Shown here in pieces: positions 36,654 through 46,169 of a DNA stretch of 64,000 nucleotides; positions within the stretch are counted from its first letter, which is position 1; every line of letters starts with the position of its first letter. The stretch is from positions 18,853 to 82,852 of the forward strand of contig CAWBQT010000014.1 in assembly GCA_963790875.1 (NCBI GenBank), in the 5' to 3' direction. The notes beneath the pieces were generated by a model, which did not search any database, was not told where the DNA came from, and worked only from the letters and a program-made list of their open reading frames with translations. A program made the position numbers and the translations under genes. This DNA comes from AP-15 sp963790875 (GTDB taxonomy: Bacteria; Pseudomonadota; Alphaproteobacteria; ATCC43930; CGMCC-115725).

Positions 36654-38042
36654 CTACACCGCCGGTCGCCTGTCGCGCCACGGCGTCGCTTGTTCGTAGG
36701 CGTGCGCGAGGCGCAGCACCGTCGCGTCGTCGAAGCGCTTACCGACGATCTGGAACGACAACGGCAGGCCGGTGTCGGTATAGCCGCAGCACACCGACAT
36801 TGCGGGGCTGCCGGTCACGTTGAATGGCATCGTGAGTGAGGGCCGCTCGAACGTCGCGAACTTGCCGATCGCGTCGATCGGCGGCGCCTCGGTAGGAGTG
36901 GCGGCGGTCAGCAGGAGGTCGAGGCCTTCCATCGCCCGGTCGAGTTCGTCGATCAATTCGCGTCGGCGGCGCAGCGCCTGCACGTAATCGGCGCCGGTGA
37001 TCAGCCCGGCCAACGCCATGCGGTCGCGAAACATCTCGCCGTAATCGGTGAAGCGCCGACGCAGGTTCTCTTCGTGGATCGCGTAGGCCTCGCACAGCAT
37101 GATCACGACGCCGCAGGCTACCCAGTCGGCGAGCGGCGGCAACGTCACTTCGCGCACTGAGCAGCCGAGCCCCTCCAGCGTCCGCGCGGCAGCCGCGATT
37201 GCGTCGCAGGTTGCGGCGTTGGCCTCGTTGTCGCGCTCGTAGAAATGACGCACGAGGCCGAGGCGCAGGCCGTTTGCGTCACGCTGGAGTGCGGCGCGAT
37301 AGTCGGGGATCGGGTGGTTGGCGCTGGCCGGGTCGGCTGGATCGTGACCGGCCATCGCCTGCAGCATGATCGCGCTATCCTCGGCGGTCCAGGCGAGCGG
37401 CCCGGCATGGTCGAGCGAGAAGGCGAGCGGCAGGATGCCCATGCGGCTGACCAGCCCATAGGTTGGTTTGATGCCGGCGAGACCGCAATAGGCGGCCGGA
37501 CCGCGGATCGAGCCGCCGGTGTCGCTGCCGGTGCCGCCGAGCACGAGCCCGGCCGCTACTGCGGCGCCAGTGCCGCTGGAGGAACCACCGGTGAAGCTAC
37601 TCAAGTCCCAGGGGTTGCGCGCCGGTGGCCAGGGCAAATCGAACGAGGGCCCGCCGAGGGCGAACTCGTGGGTCGCGAGCTTGCCGACGACGATAGCGCC
37701 AGCCTCCCGCAGCCGCTGAACCGAGAAGGCGTCCTTATGCGGCACATGGTCTCGCATGACCTTGGAATGGCCGGTCGTCGCAACGCCGGCGGTCTCGTAG
37801 ATGTCCTTGAGGCCGATTGGGATGCCGTGCAGCGGTCCGCGATATTTGCCGGAGGCGATCTCAGCCGCAGCTGCATGCGCCTCATGGCGCGCCGCGTCGG
37901 CCAGCACTCGGATGAAGCTGTGCACCCGGCCGTCGAGCCGCGCGATGCGGTCAAGCCGGCTGTCGACCAATTCAACCGGCGACAATTCGCGTTTCTCGAT
38001 CAGCCGCGCCGCCTCGGCGATCGTCAGGTAATCGGGCACCAT
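36654..38042 (-). CDS. Amidase signature family hydrolase (AtzE/AtzF/GatA-like)
   Basis: 462 aa with the Ser-cisSer-Lys triad: K79 in IGLKDI, Ser of the TGGSSSGTGAA loop (~154-155), and nucleophile S178 in SDTGGSIRGPA. The length is that of GatA/AtzE. The small AtzG/GatC-like gene ends 4 bases upstream, as for the AtzE-AtzG pair, where the small subunit stabilises the amidase. gatB is absent, so a tRNA role is unlikely. Biuret-type or other small amides are possible substrates. Confidence 0.87.
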   Translation of the reverse strand: MVPDYLTIAEAARLIEKRELSPVELVDSRLDRIARLDGRVHSFIRVLADAARHEAHAAAAEIASGKYRGPLHGIPIGLKDIYETAGVATTGHSKVMRDHVPHKDAFSVQRLREAGAIVVGKLATHEFALGGPSFDLPWPPARNPWDLSSFTGGSSSGTGAAVAAGLVLGGTGSDTGGSIRGPAAYCGLAGIKPTYGLVSRMGILPLAFSLDHAGPLAWTAEDSAIMLQAMAGHDPADPASANHPIPDYRAALQRDANGLRLGLVRHFYERDNEANAATCDAIAAAARTLEGLGCSVREVTLPPLADWVACGVVIMLCEAYAIHEENLRRRFTDYGEMFRDRMALAGLITGADYVQALRRRRELIDELDRAMEGLDLLLTAATPTEAPPIDAIGKFATFERPSLTMPFNVTGSPAMSVCCGYTDTGLPLSFQIVGKRFDDATVLRLAHAYEQATPWRDRRPAV

Positions 38043-38045
38043 GGT

Positions 38046-38228
38046 TCAGCCCTCGGGAAAACGAACGACGTGCGCCGGCTCCGCGGCGACGCCGCGGCCC
38101 CCGACCGGGCGCAGCCGCGCCACCATGTCCTCCACCAGATGTGCCGCCGCGACAATCTCGTCGCGCTCGCCCTCCGGCACAGCGAGCCCGAGCCGCGTTA
38201 AAGCCGCATCGAGTTCCGCTCTGGTCAT
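38046..38228 (-). CDS. AtzG/GatC-like small amidase subunit
   Basis: 60 aa, RBS GGGAGG 5 bases before ATG 38228. Two-helix pattern LDAALTRLGLAVPEGERDEIVAAAHLVEDMVARLR with a C-terminal VVRFPEG tail, as in DUF4089/AtzG proteins that wrap around amidase-family partners. It is immediately followed by the amidase gene. Confidence 0.7.
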   Translation of the reverse strand: MTRAELDAALTRLGLAVPEGERDEIVAAAHLVEDMVARLRPVGGRGVAAEPAHVVRFPEG

Positions 38229-38626
38229 GTCAGCCTCCCAAACTTCGCTCGCCGACGCTGCAGCGGCCGGCAGCTACTCTTTTAAGTCTACACCATCCCC
38301 GGCCAACCTTGCTGCGATCACATCGACCTCGTGGACGACGACGTGGGAGAACAATGCAGGCGGCTGCAATAACGCCGTCGACAGGAACCACGCATTCGCG
38401 CCCGAAGCGACACCCCTTCCGCCAAAAAGATCGAAGGCTGAAGGAGGATGCCTGCAACCCCGGTCTCGCTACCGAGGTCGCGGCGCGTGCCCTCGGTAAG
38501 CCTTGGTCCCAAGCCTTAGTATTTTGCAGGACACGTGGGACACGCCCGCGCGCGTGAACATGATTTCGGCCCGAGCCGTATCGGAATGGCGCTATCACCC
38601 TGGGCATGAATTGGGGTGGGTCTCGA
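38229..38626. other. Intergenic region upstream of the amidase operon
   Basis: 398 bases between the AtzG-like start and the SDR stop. No gene or RNA is recognised. It should contain the promoter of the amidase operon, but no convincing -35/-10 pair is visible. Confidence 0.35.
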
Positions 38627-39634
38627 TCACCTCGGTGCAGACAGTTCGGGGTTCTCAAGCGAGAGGCGCTTGGTCCACCCAGCCGCGCGCGCGAATTCAT
38701 CGAAGAATGCGATGTCATAGGCGCGCTCCGGCGACTGGCGCACCATTTCATCAATCTTCTGAGCGTCCGTACCGACGAGAATGCGCCAGCGATCGGCCTT
38801 GACGCCGTCGAGAATGATCGTCGCGGCGTGTGTGGCGCTAGTCAGCGCCTCTTCGCGAAGACGCTGCTCAAGCTCAGCCATAAGGCTGCGCAACTGATCG
38901 TCTGACAGCTGCGAGACGTCGCGGCCAAGCAAAGCAAAGCGCTCCCGCGCATGCGCGAGACTGGCAGCATCGATCCCGTCTGATTCGCGATCGCCACTGT
39001 GGATCTTGCGCGTGTTGGCGCGGATCGAGGTCCCGATCTGGCCGGGCATAACGACCGAGCACCTGATGTGCGGCGCGTTGATTCGGAGATCGGTGATCAA
39101 GGCCTCGGTGAACCCTTTGACGGCGAACTTCGCGGCCGAATAGGCAGTATGTGGGACGCGTGGCCCGACCGACGCCCAAAAGCCATTAATGCTGCTGGTG
39201 TTGACGATGTGACCTTCCTCAGCGTTTTGCAGCATCGGCAAGAACGCGCGCGTGCAGTTATAGACGCCGCCCCAGCAGATGTTGAACGTGCGCTCCCATT
39301 CATCAGGGCTATTCGTGACCATACTGCCACCGCCGCTGATACCGGCGTTGTTGAACAACAAGTGGATCTTGTCGGTCTGATGACGCTCGGCAACCTCGTC
39401 GCGAAACCGCTCGACCTGCGTCCGGTCGGCGACATCGGCGATGTGCATCGTCACGCGCAGCCCTTGCGGCAATCCCGCGGAGTCGCACAGCTTTTGCGCT
39501 TCCGCCAAGCCTCCTGGCGACACATCGCACATTGCAACATTGCATGCTTCTGCAACCAGCTGGCGGACGAGCTCGCGGCCCATCCCGCTGCCGCCGCCGG
39601 TGACGACCGCGATCTTGCCCGCGATCTCTCTCAT
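38627..39634 (-). CDS. Short-chain dehydrogenase/reductase
   Basis: 335 aa, GGGAGGA RBS. Cofactor motif TGGGSGMG, NNAGIS, catalytic Ser in NTSSINGF, YSAAK (Tyr/Lys), then VVMPGQIGTSI. The C-terminal ~85 aa extend beyond the usual 250-aa SDR with a helical region. The CDVS after strand 2 suggests NAD(H) preference. The substrate is unknown; a serine recombinase gene lies just upstream. Confidence 0.88.
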   Translation of the reverse strand: MREIAGKIAVVTGGGSGMGRELVRQLVAEACNVAMCDVSPGGLAEAQKLCDSAGLPQGLRVTMHIADVADRTQVERFRDEVAERHQTDKIHLLFNNAGISGGGSMVTNSPDEWERTFNICWGGVYNCTRAFLPMLQNAEEGHIVNTSSINGFWASVGPRVPHTAYSAAKFAVKGFTEALITDLRINAPHIRCSVVMPGQIGTSIRANTRKIHSGDRESDGIDAASLAHARERFALLGRDVSQLSDDQLRSLMAELEQRLREEALTSATHAATIILDGVKADRWRILVGTDAQKIDEMVRQSPERAYDIAFFDEFARAAGWTKRLSLENPELSAPR

Positions 39635-39699
39635 GGTTGTGTCCTCCCGGGCCTATGGGCAGCGTGTCAAAGCACGCAGCTCTAAGGCATATCGACACA

Positions 39700-40368
39700 T
39701 TAGGCCGCGGCGCCAGCGGCGGCCAACACGTTCTTGACCCCTTCGTGTGACAGCGGGATGTCCTCGGCAGCCAACTCGGCTGAAATGGCCCGCAGGGACA
39801 GGCCTTCTCGGCGCATTTCGACGATGCGTTCGATCGCGCGCTGCTGGTCGGGATCTTCAGTAAGTGCTCCATCCTCAGTCACGCGCCAACCGAACGGCAC
39901 GATGCCGCCGAGGTAGCGCTGGCGCTTGCGCTGGTCGGCCTTCACGTCGCGAATACGTTCCCGAATGCGATCGCGTTCCGCCTCGGCGACGGCCGAAAGG
40001 ATCGTGAACACAAGCTTCGAAATGCCATTGCCGGTCACGTCACCGCCGAGGTCGATCATATGCAGGCTGACCTCGCGGTCCTTGAGTTGCCCTAGCACGT
40101 CGAGGGCATTCAGGGCTGATCGGAACATGCGGTCGAGTTTCGCGGTGATCACCACGTCGCCGGCCTTCAGTGCGGCTAACAGGCGGGCGCCCTCGGGACG
40201 TTCGCCAAGCGGCTTTGAGCCGGAGACGCCGCGCTCGACTAAGACGGCGTCGACCGCCAGGCCCTGCATCATCGCGTAGCCCTCGATGACGCGCTGCTGC
40301 GTCCCGAGGCTCTCGCCGTCATCGGCCTGTCGGTCGGTGCTGACCCTGACATAGCCGTAAACCGTCAT
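39700..40368 (-). CDS. Serine recombinase (resolvase/invertase family)
   Basis: 222 aa with AGGAGAG RBS. N-terminal catalytic domain: YGYVRVSTDRQ with nucleophile S10, the Arg cluster in KLDRMFRS, and AVAEAERDRIRERI (E-helix). The C-terminal region has a short HTH-like segment (LSLRAISAELAAEDIPLSHEGVKNVL). Length fits small plasmid/transposon resolvases. No matching transposase or inverted repeats are visible around it. Confidence 0.88.
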   Translation of the reverse strand: MTVYGYVRVSTDRQADDGESLGTQQRVIEGYAMMQGLAVDAVLVERGVSGSKPLGERPEGARLLAALKAGDVVITAKLDRMFRSALNALDVLGQLKDREVSLHMIDLGGDVTGNGISKLVFTILSAVAEAERDRIRERIRDVKADQRKRQRYLGGIVPFGWRVTEDGALTEDPDQQRAIERIVEMRREGLSLRAISAELAAEDIPLSHEGVKNVLAAAGAAA

Positions 40369-40650
40369 CCGATCTCTCCTGTAAGCGTGTCGGCTTGCAG
40401 TCAGAGATAGGAGCGCCGGTCACTCATGTCAACATGCTTTAGCAAGCTTACGAACAACCGATCGGAGCTTTGCCCTCGACGAGCCGAGCCGTCTCCTAAT
40501 CCGTGGCGCGTTGCGGTACGGGAGACCGGTGAATGACTGTAACGGGTGGTTTGCGGTCCTTCCCGATTTGACCGGCCTGGGATGCCCATGCTCGAACAGC
40601 GGACCTTCGCAAATCGGCGGTAAGGATCGTGGCAAGGCGGCGGGATTGGA

Positions 40651-42398
40651 TCATTCCGCGTCGCCCATCGCCCGCCGCAAGCCCGACAGGAGCAATTCGC
40701 GGTGTTCGGGGTTCCGCAGGTAGCTCGCAACCGGTATCACGACGGAGGCGGTTGCCCGGAGCGGCTGAATGATCTCTCGGGCATCGTCAAGCCGACCCAT
40801 TTGGGCGAAGCAGGCGGCGAGAACGCGATACGGCTCCGGGAAGCTTGGATCTTCCTGAATCGCAAGCAGCAGTTTCGGCACGGCCTCATCGAAGCGCCGG
40901 CCTATGAAGTGCGCAAGCCCTATCGTGAGGAAGTGCGTGCCGATTTGGGCGCGGAGACTGAGGCGCAGCGCGGCTTCGACATGCTCGATCGCGATGTCGG
41001 GCTGCCCCGCCCAACACCTGATGTTGCCGCTGATGAGCCAACCGCGAGCGTAGTTCGGGTTGAGCGCCAGGGCTCGGTCAACCAATGCCATCATCGCGCC
41101 GACGTCCTCGGCGAAATACGTGAGCACTTGCGCGGCATGTGCCAGGATCGTGGGATCGTCGCCGGCCACCTCCAGGGCTCGCCGAGCGAAATCAATACCC
41201 TTCAGACGGTCGGCCTCGCGATCTTCGCTGCGGTCGTCAACCAGCAGCCGAAAGCAGCAATACGCGGCCCAGGCGAGGGCGGGCCCATAATGCGGATCAC
41301 GCGCGATCGCCTGCTCCATAAGGCGGAGCGCCTCGGGGATTTGCCGAGCCGCAGACCAAACCATCGCATAAGCACGCAGATAGAGGTCATAGGCGGTCAG
41401 ATCGGTAGTAGGGCGATTAGCCGAGCGAGCGGTCTCTGCAGCTTGCAGGGTTGGTTCGATTACCCCGGCGACGTTGATCGCCACCTGGTCCTGCAGTCAA
41501 GCGAGCCGTCGAAGCGGTCGGCCCATAGATGCGTGCCGTCGCTCGCATCGATCAACTGCGCGGTGATCCGAACTCGACCACCGCCCTTGCGCACCGATCC
41601 TTCGAGCACATAGCGGACGCCGAGCTCGCGCCCGACCTGCTTCACATCGACCGCCTGACCCTTGTACGTGAAGCTCGAATTGCGCGCGATCACGAACAGC
41701 CAGCGGATACGCGACAGCGCGGTGATGATCTCCTCGACCATGCCATCCGCGAAATACTCCTGCTCCGGATCGCCGGACATGTTCTGAAACGGCAGCACCG
41801 CAAGCGACGGCTTGTCCGGCAGGGCGAGCGTCGGCGGCGGCGCAGCAGTCGGCGTCGCGGCCGCGACGGCGTCGATGCGGATGCGGTGGGCGCGCACCGG
41901 CCGGGCGATGTTCTTGACCTGCTGCTCGCCCATGTCATCGAACACGAGGGCGAGCTTGTCGCGCACCTGGTCGCGTACCACGCGGCTGACGCAGATGCCG
42001 CCCGGCTCCGCCAGGGTTTCGAGGCGAGCGGCGATGTTGACGCCGTCGCCGAAGATGTCGTCGCCATCGCTGATGATGTCGCCGAGATTGATGCCGACGC
42101 GAAATTCGATACGCGTTTCGGCCGGCACACCGATATTTCGTTCGGCCATCTCCCGCTGCACGTCAACCGCGCAGCGCACCGCGTCGACGACGCTGGCGAA
42201 CTCGACCAAAAGCCCGTCGCCAGTGGTTTTGACGATGCGGCCGCGATGTTCGACGATCCTGGGATCAACCAATTCGCGCCGGATCGCTTTCAACGCTGCG
42301 AGCGTGCCTTCCTCCTCGGCGCCCATCAGCCTTGAATAGCCGACCACATCAGCGGCCAGGATCGCCGTCAGCCGGCGCTCGACCCGCTCTCCGCTCAA
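40651..42398 (-). pseudogene. Class III cyclase-FlgO/TolB-TPR regulator, broken by a short deletion
   Basis: The N-terminal frame starts at TTG 42398 (GGGAGAG RBS). It encodes a class III cyclase domain (ADVVGYSRLMG, TTGDGLLVEF, INLGDII) and the FlgO/TolB-like block (SLAVLPFQNMSGDPEQEYFADGM, LEGSVRKGG, LWADRFDG). It ends in nonsense at 41460. The TPR half continues in another frame from about 41484 (VAINVAGVIEPT then TPRs) to 40651. Intact relatives read GSLEDVFDLQDQVAIN here. The sequence retains SL and LQDQ, so about 13 bases are missing near 41500. A translated product would lack the TPR sensor. Confidence 0.8.
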
Positions 42399-42546
42399 GG
42401 TTCTCTCCCAGAGGCGCCCCCGCAAGAATGGGCCGCATAAGCCTAATTTTGCTCCTTGGGCGGAAACCGATCAACGGTGCAGCGAGTAGGCGCTGTTCGC
42501 CACCGTCGGCAGCTGCCTCGTCAGCTGGGGCGGCCGAACGACCATT

Positions 42547-42655
42547 CAAATCAGCGGCTCGACGGCATCTCCGAATGGCCGCTTCCAGCCGACCCGACGG
42601 TCCGCCGGCGTGGGCGGAAATGGCTCATAAGGGTCGGCTTGAGCCGTTGGCTCGG
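42547..42655 (+). repeat. Imperfect direct repeat, copy 1
   Basis: Shares with 43139-43291 the blocks CAAATCAGCGGCTC, CCGCTT.C.GCC.ACCCGAC..TCCGC and a 37-base stretch beginning AATGGCTC.TAAGGGTCG (33 of 37 identical by eye). The two copies flank the orphan cyclase-TPR tail. Confidence 0.65.
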
Positions 42656-42734
42656 GGTCGATTCCAGTCGTTCCGGCGAGCGCGATCCGACCGCGGATTC
42701 GACCCAACCCCGTCACTTCCTAACCTAGCCAGCG

Positions 42735-43130
42735 TTGCGATCGTCCATTATCAGCAACGGCGTCATGCGCATGTCAAAGCCCAATATTGCTTGGCCGATC
42801 ACCATCAGAGTGACTTTTCTGCTTAGCACGAGGCGCTTTTCCGTCCGCCCTGCGGGATCGTGCGGGTCGCCGCAGAGCCCGTCAAGTCAAGCTAGTCCGC
42901 GAGCTACGGTGGTCGAGGTGGCGCGCTGGCAGAACGCGAAGTCCTGGGAATTGCGCGGTGCTATAAGCCTCGCCCGCCGGCGTCGACAGCAGGGCCGGCC
43001 GCAAGAGGCGGTTGCCCTGCTCGCCCCGGTCTACGACTGGTTTACCGAAGGGTTCGATACCGCTGACCTCAAAGAGGCCAAGAGGCTTCTCGACAAGCTG
43101 ACTGAGCCGGCGATTGCTGCAGAGGGGTGA
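42735..43130 (+). pseudogene. Orphan C-terminal tail of a cyclase-AAA-TPR regulator
   Basis: The last ~65 codons (42905-43130: AKSWELRGAISLAR, ALLAPVYDWFTEGFDTADLKEAKRLLDKL) match the C-terminus of the 60771 gene product (AKSWELRAATSMAR, DLLAPVYGWFTEGFDTADLKEAKALLEAL). The upstream part of the frame has no similarity. It is therefore a truncated relic of a related gene, inverted relative to 60771. Confidence 0.7.
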
Positions 43131-43138
43131 GCAAGTAC

Positions 43139-43291
43139 AAATCAGCGGCTCCGCGGGCATATTTCATAGCGACTCTGCACCCTCGCAGCCTGGCGGGCTC
43201 TTAGGTAAACGTCCGCTTTCTGCCAACCCGACCATCCGCTGGCGGTTGGCCAGGAATGGCTCTTAAGGGTCGCTTTGAGTCGTTGGCTCGG
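43139..43291 (+). repeat. Imperfect direct repeat, copy 2
   Basis: Second copy of the 42547-42655 repeat, with a ~45-base insertion after the first block. It continues into a ~47-base tandem duplication (43293-43386). A further piece (CCCGATTT..CCGGCCTG.GAT.CCCATG, about 43402-43432) recurs near 40560-40590, so this belongs to a dispersed intergenic repeat family. Confidence 0.6.
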
Positions 43292-43292
43292 T

Positions 43293-43386
43293 TCGAGGGC
43301 GGTCGATGGTCTCGACGGGGCGGGAATGGCTCCATCGGGTCGAAGGCGGTCGATCATCTCGACGTGCCCGCGAATGGCTTCACCGG
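43293..43386 (+). repeat. Two-copy ~47-base tandem repeat
   Basis: Two consecutive units share GGCGGTCGAT..TCTCGACG and GAATGGCT.CA.CGGGT. No coding content. It lies in the gap before the IS-interrupted gene. Confidence 0.55.
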
Positions 43387-43736
43387 GTGAAAAGTTGCCG
43401 TTCCCGATTTTGGCCGGCCTGCGATCCCCATGGCTTAAATCCGATCATTCGCGAAACCAACAGCTCGTATTTGAAAGCGGTCACATACTCGAATACGAAT
43501 AAAGTCGAGACCACGGACCTACCTGCTGCTGTGAGTGGCGGTCTTGTTTGTGATCTTCCAGACCCCGTTGATCCTGAGCAGATTGTGGAAGTCGATCCAC
43601 CCGCGGGACTTGTCGGCGTCAAAGCTGAGCTGGACCGCGGCAGCGTCTCCCACCTGAGTCACCGAGATGAATCGACCCACAACGCCCGAACTGGGCGGCG
43701 TCGCCCATTGCTCAAAGCTGTCGGAGATCAGATTTT

Positions 43737-44867
43737 TATCCCTATCCGGTTAGCGCAGGTTCGCTAAATGTTCTGGCGTCAAGCCTCGCCTTAAGGTAGC
43801 ATGCACCAGTCGGTCGAGGGGGGTCGGATGGCTGGGCTTGCGGAGTTTGCGGCGCGGTTCGGGACGGAGGAGCGGTGCATCGAGCACCTGTCGGGGCTGC
43901 GCTGGCCCGGCGGGTTTGTCTGCGCGGGATGCGGCGGTCGGCAGGCATGGCGGCTGAAGGCGCGTTCGCGGGTCTACGAATGCGTCGCCTGTCACCGGCA
44001 GGAATCAGTGACGGCGGGAACGGTGTTTCATCGCACGCGGACCAATTTGACGAAGTGGTTTCTGGCCGCCTACCTGATGGCCCGCGACAAGCGCGGCGTC
44101 TCGTCCAAGTTCCTGCAACGGGAGCTGGGGGTGGCGTATCAGACGGCGTGGACCATGGCGCATAAGCTGCGCCATGGGCTGAGCGAGGACGCGATGCGCC
44201 CACTCCATGGCTTTCTCGAGGCCGACGAGACCTTCATGGGCGCCCGCGGCGATGCGAGCAGTCGCGGCCGCAGCACGAAGAACCCCGACAAGAGCCTGGT
44301 CGTCGCCGCCGTCGAAAAGGTGCCGGCACCGAAGAATGCGAAGGGAAAGCACGGGCATGCCGTCAAGCGTCAGCACGGCTTCTTCGCCGGCGGTGTCCGC
44401 ATCGCCGTGTTGCCGGCGGCAACGGGTGCCGAACTCGGCGCCTTTCTCAAGGCCAATATCGCGGCCCATTCGCATCTGCTGACCGATGCGTTTGCCGGCT
44501 ATAGCGGCCGCGACGTCGATCTCGGTGGGCATTTGAAGCACACGCCGGTGGTCCAGGGCGAGGGCGCCAACGCCGGCGAATTCTTCCCGATCATCCACAC
44601 TCTGTTCAGCAACATCAAAGCCTGGCTCGTGGGCACGCATCACGGCGTCAGCGCCAAGCACTTGCCGCGCTACCTGCGGGAATGGTCCTACCGCTTCAAT
44701 CGCCGCAACCTCGCCGACGGCCTGGACGGTTATCTGATCCGGCGCGCCGTCGAATGCGCCACCATCACCTACGACCAACTCACCGCCGGCGTCATGCCGG
44801 GCGGCGCCGATCGCATCCGCCGCCTTCCCGCGGAAGTTGCACAGCCTGCCTCAGCTGGATAGGGATA
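43737..44867 (+). mobile_element. Complete IS1595-family insertion sequence (ISXO2-like), 1131 bp
   Basis: Ends are perfect 11-bp terminal inverted repeats TATCCCTATCC (43737-43747) and GGATAGGGATA (44857-44867), with further partial matching inward (CAGG near both ends). An 8-bp target duplication CAGATTTT flanks it (43729-43736 and 44868-44875). It contains one intact transposase gene and no passenger gene. Intact ends and a perfect duplication imply recent insertion. Confidence 0.93.
43801..44862 (+). CDS. IS1595-family transposase (ISXO2-like)
   Basis: 353 aa from ATG 43801; ATG 43828, preceded by GAGGGGGG, may be the true start. The N-terminal zinc ribbon (CAGCGGRQAW and YECVACHRQ) is followed by the DDE-type catalytic domain: LEADETFMG, LLTDAFAGY, and the C-terminal HTLFSNIKAWLVGTHHGVS plus LREWSYRFNRR block that marks this family. 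The stop at 44860-44862 lies inside the right terminal repeat. Confidence 0.93.
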   Translation: MHQSVEGGRMAGLAEFAARFGTEERCIEHLSGLRWPGGFVCAGCGGRQAWRLKARSRVYECVACHRQESVTAGTVFHRTRTNLTKWFLAAYLMARDKRGVSSKFLQRELGVAYQTAWTMAHKLRHGLSEDAMRPLHGFLEADETFMGARGDASSRGRSTKNPDKSLVVAAVEKVPAPKNAKGKHGHAVKRQHGFFAGGVRIAVLPAATGAELGAFLKANIAAHSHLLTDAFAGYSGRDVDLGGHLKHTPVVQGEGANAGEFFPIIHTLFSNIKAWLVGTHHGVSAKHLPRYLREWSYRFNRRNLADGLDGYLIRRAVECATITYDQLTAGVMPGGADRIRRLPAEVAQPASAG

Positions 44868-45238
44868 CAGATTTTTATGAAGGATGCCGTCGGCGTCGAT
44901 GAAGAAGATCCAGGCGTCTTCGTCAAAAGCCTCCTTCAACTTGCTGACATCATTGTCATTGAATGCATCGACGTAGAACTGCACAACTCGTACTATCTCG
45001 TCGTAGTCATCTGTTCTCGCAGTCATGGTGACCTCCTCTTTTTTAACCCGACATTCTCCGTATGTCGGTCCATCCGACCATCTGATCGGCACGATAACCA
45101 CCCGCCGAGGCGTTCTTCAATCCGCTTCCCAGCCGACCCCACCCTCCGCAAAGGTGCCTGGCCGACGCGGTGCTCCATCCCTGGCGCTGCCTCGGGGCAC
45201 AGGACCCAGCGCAGCGGTACATAAAGAGGCGCCGCCGG

Positions 45239-46169
45239 TCAGCGGGCGGTGGTCCGGCGCAGCCAGGCGCACGCTTCGTCCATTGCCTAGCCCGCGCGGT
45301 CGACGACCCCGACCCAGGATAGGAACCCGTGGTTCATGCCGTTCCAGCGCGACAGCTCGACTGGCACGCCCGCCTCCCGCAGGCGGGTCGCGTAGAGCTC
45401 GCCCTCGTCGGCGCAGCGGATCGTATTCGGCGGTCTGCACCAGGGCGGGCGGCAAGCGGCGCAGGTCCGACGCCTTGAGCGGTGCGGCATAGGGGTTCGC
45501 GGCGCCGGCCGGGTCGGCCAGATAATGGCCCCAGAACCACTCCATCGTCGCGCGGGTCAGCCCGTACCCATCCGCGTTCTGGGCGTAAGACGGCGTCCCT
45601 GGCGTATGGTAATCGGTCACTGGGTAGATCAGCAATTGACCGGCGAGCGGAGGGCCCTTTTCGTCGCGTAGCCGTAACGCTGCAGCGGCGGCGAGATTGC
45701 CGCCGGCGCTGTCGCCGGCAAGCACGGTGCGCGTGGCATCGGCGCCGAACTCGCGGGCGTGCGCGATCGCCCAGCGCGCAGCGTCAGTGCAATCGTCGAG
45801 CGCCGCCGGAAATTTGTGCTCCGGGGCGAGGCGGTAATCGACCGACACCACGATGCAATCCGAGCCGGCGCACAAATTGCGGCACATGCCGTCATGAGTG
45901 TCTAGGCTGCACAGAACGAAGCCGCTGCCGTGGAAGAACACGAGCAGCGGCCAGGGGCCGGCGCTCGCCGGGGTGTATATGCGCAGCCGGATCGGCCCCG
46001 CCGGCCCGTCTATCCGTCGCTCTGCGACCGCGCCGACCGTGGCCGGCGGCGCCAGCGCCGCGGTGCGCGCCTCCATCTGTCGGCGTGCTTCGGCTACCGG
46101 CAGGGTGTGGGTCGCGGGCAGGCTGGCCGCCCGATCGAGCAGAACCTGGATCTGCGGATCGATGGGCAT
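45239..46169 (-). pseudogene. Alpha/beta hydrolase (HSL/acetyl esterase type) with frameshift and nonsense codon
   Basis: From ATG 46169 the frame carries the oxyanion loop HGSGF (usual HGGGF), DYRLAPEHKFPAAL and nucleophile GDSAGGNLAA. Near 45410 a one-base change loses the frame just at the catalytic Asp (YDPLR, then DEGELYATRLREAG in another frame). In that frame the catalytic His (GMNHGF) is present, followed by a TAG at 45289-45287 and then AMDEACAWLRRTTAR to a stop at 45239. Two lesions make this a true pseudogene. Confidence 0.8.

Larger units (their letters stand above)
43519..45026 (-). pseudogene. NTF2/SnoaL-type (lumazine-binding-like) protein gene interrupted by an IS
   Basis: The 5' part runs from ATG 45026 (AGGAGGT RBS) as TARTDDYDEIVRVVQFYVDAFN, FDEDAWIFFIDADGILHKNL. 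The 3' part resumes beyond the IS with KNLISDSFEQWATPPSSG, AAAVQLSFDADKSRGWIDFH, LLRINGVWKITNKTATHSSR and TAG at 43519. Removing the IS and one 8-bp duplication restores a single 122-aa frame. The alpha+beta cone fold is typical of DUF4440/lumazine-binding-like proteins; function unknown. Confidence 0.85.
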
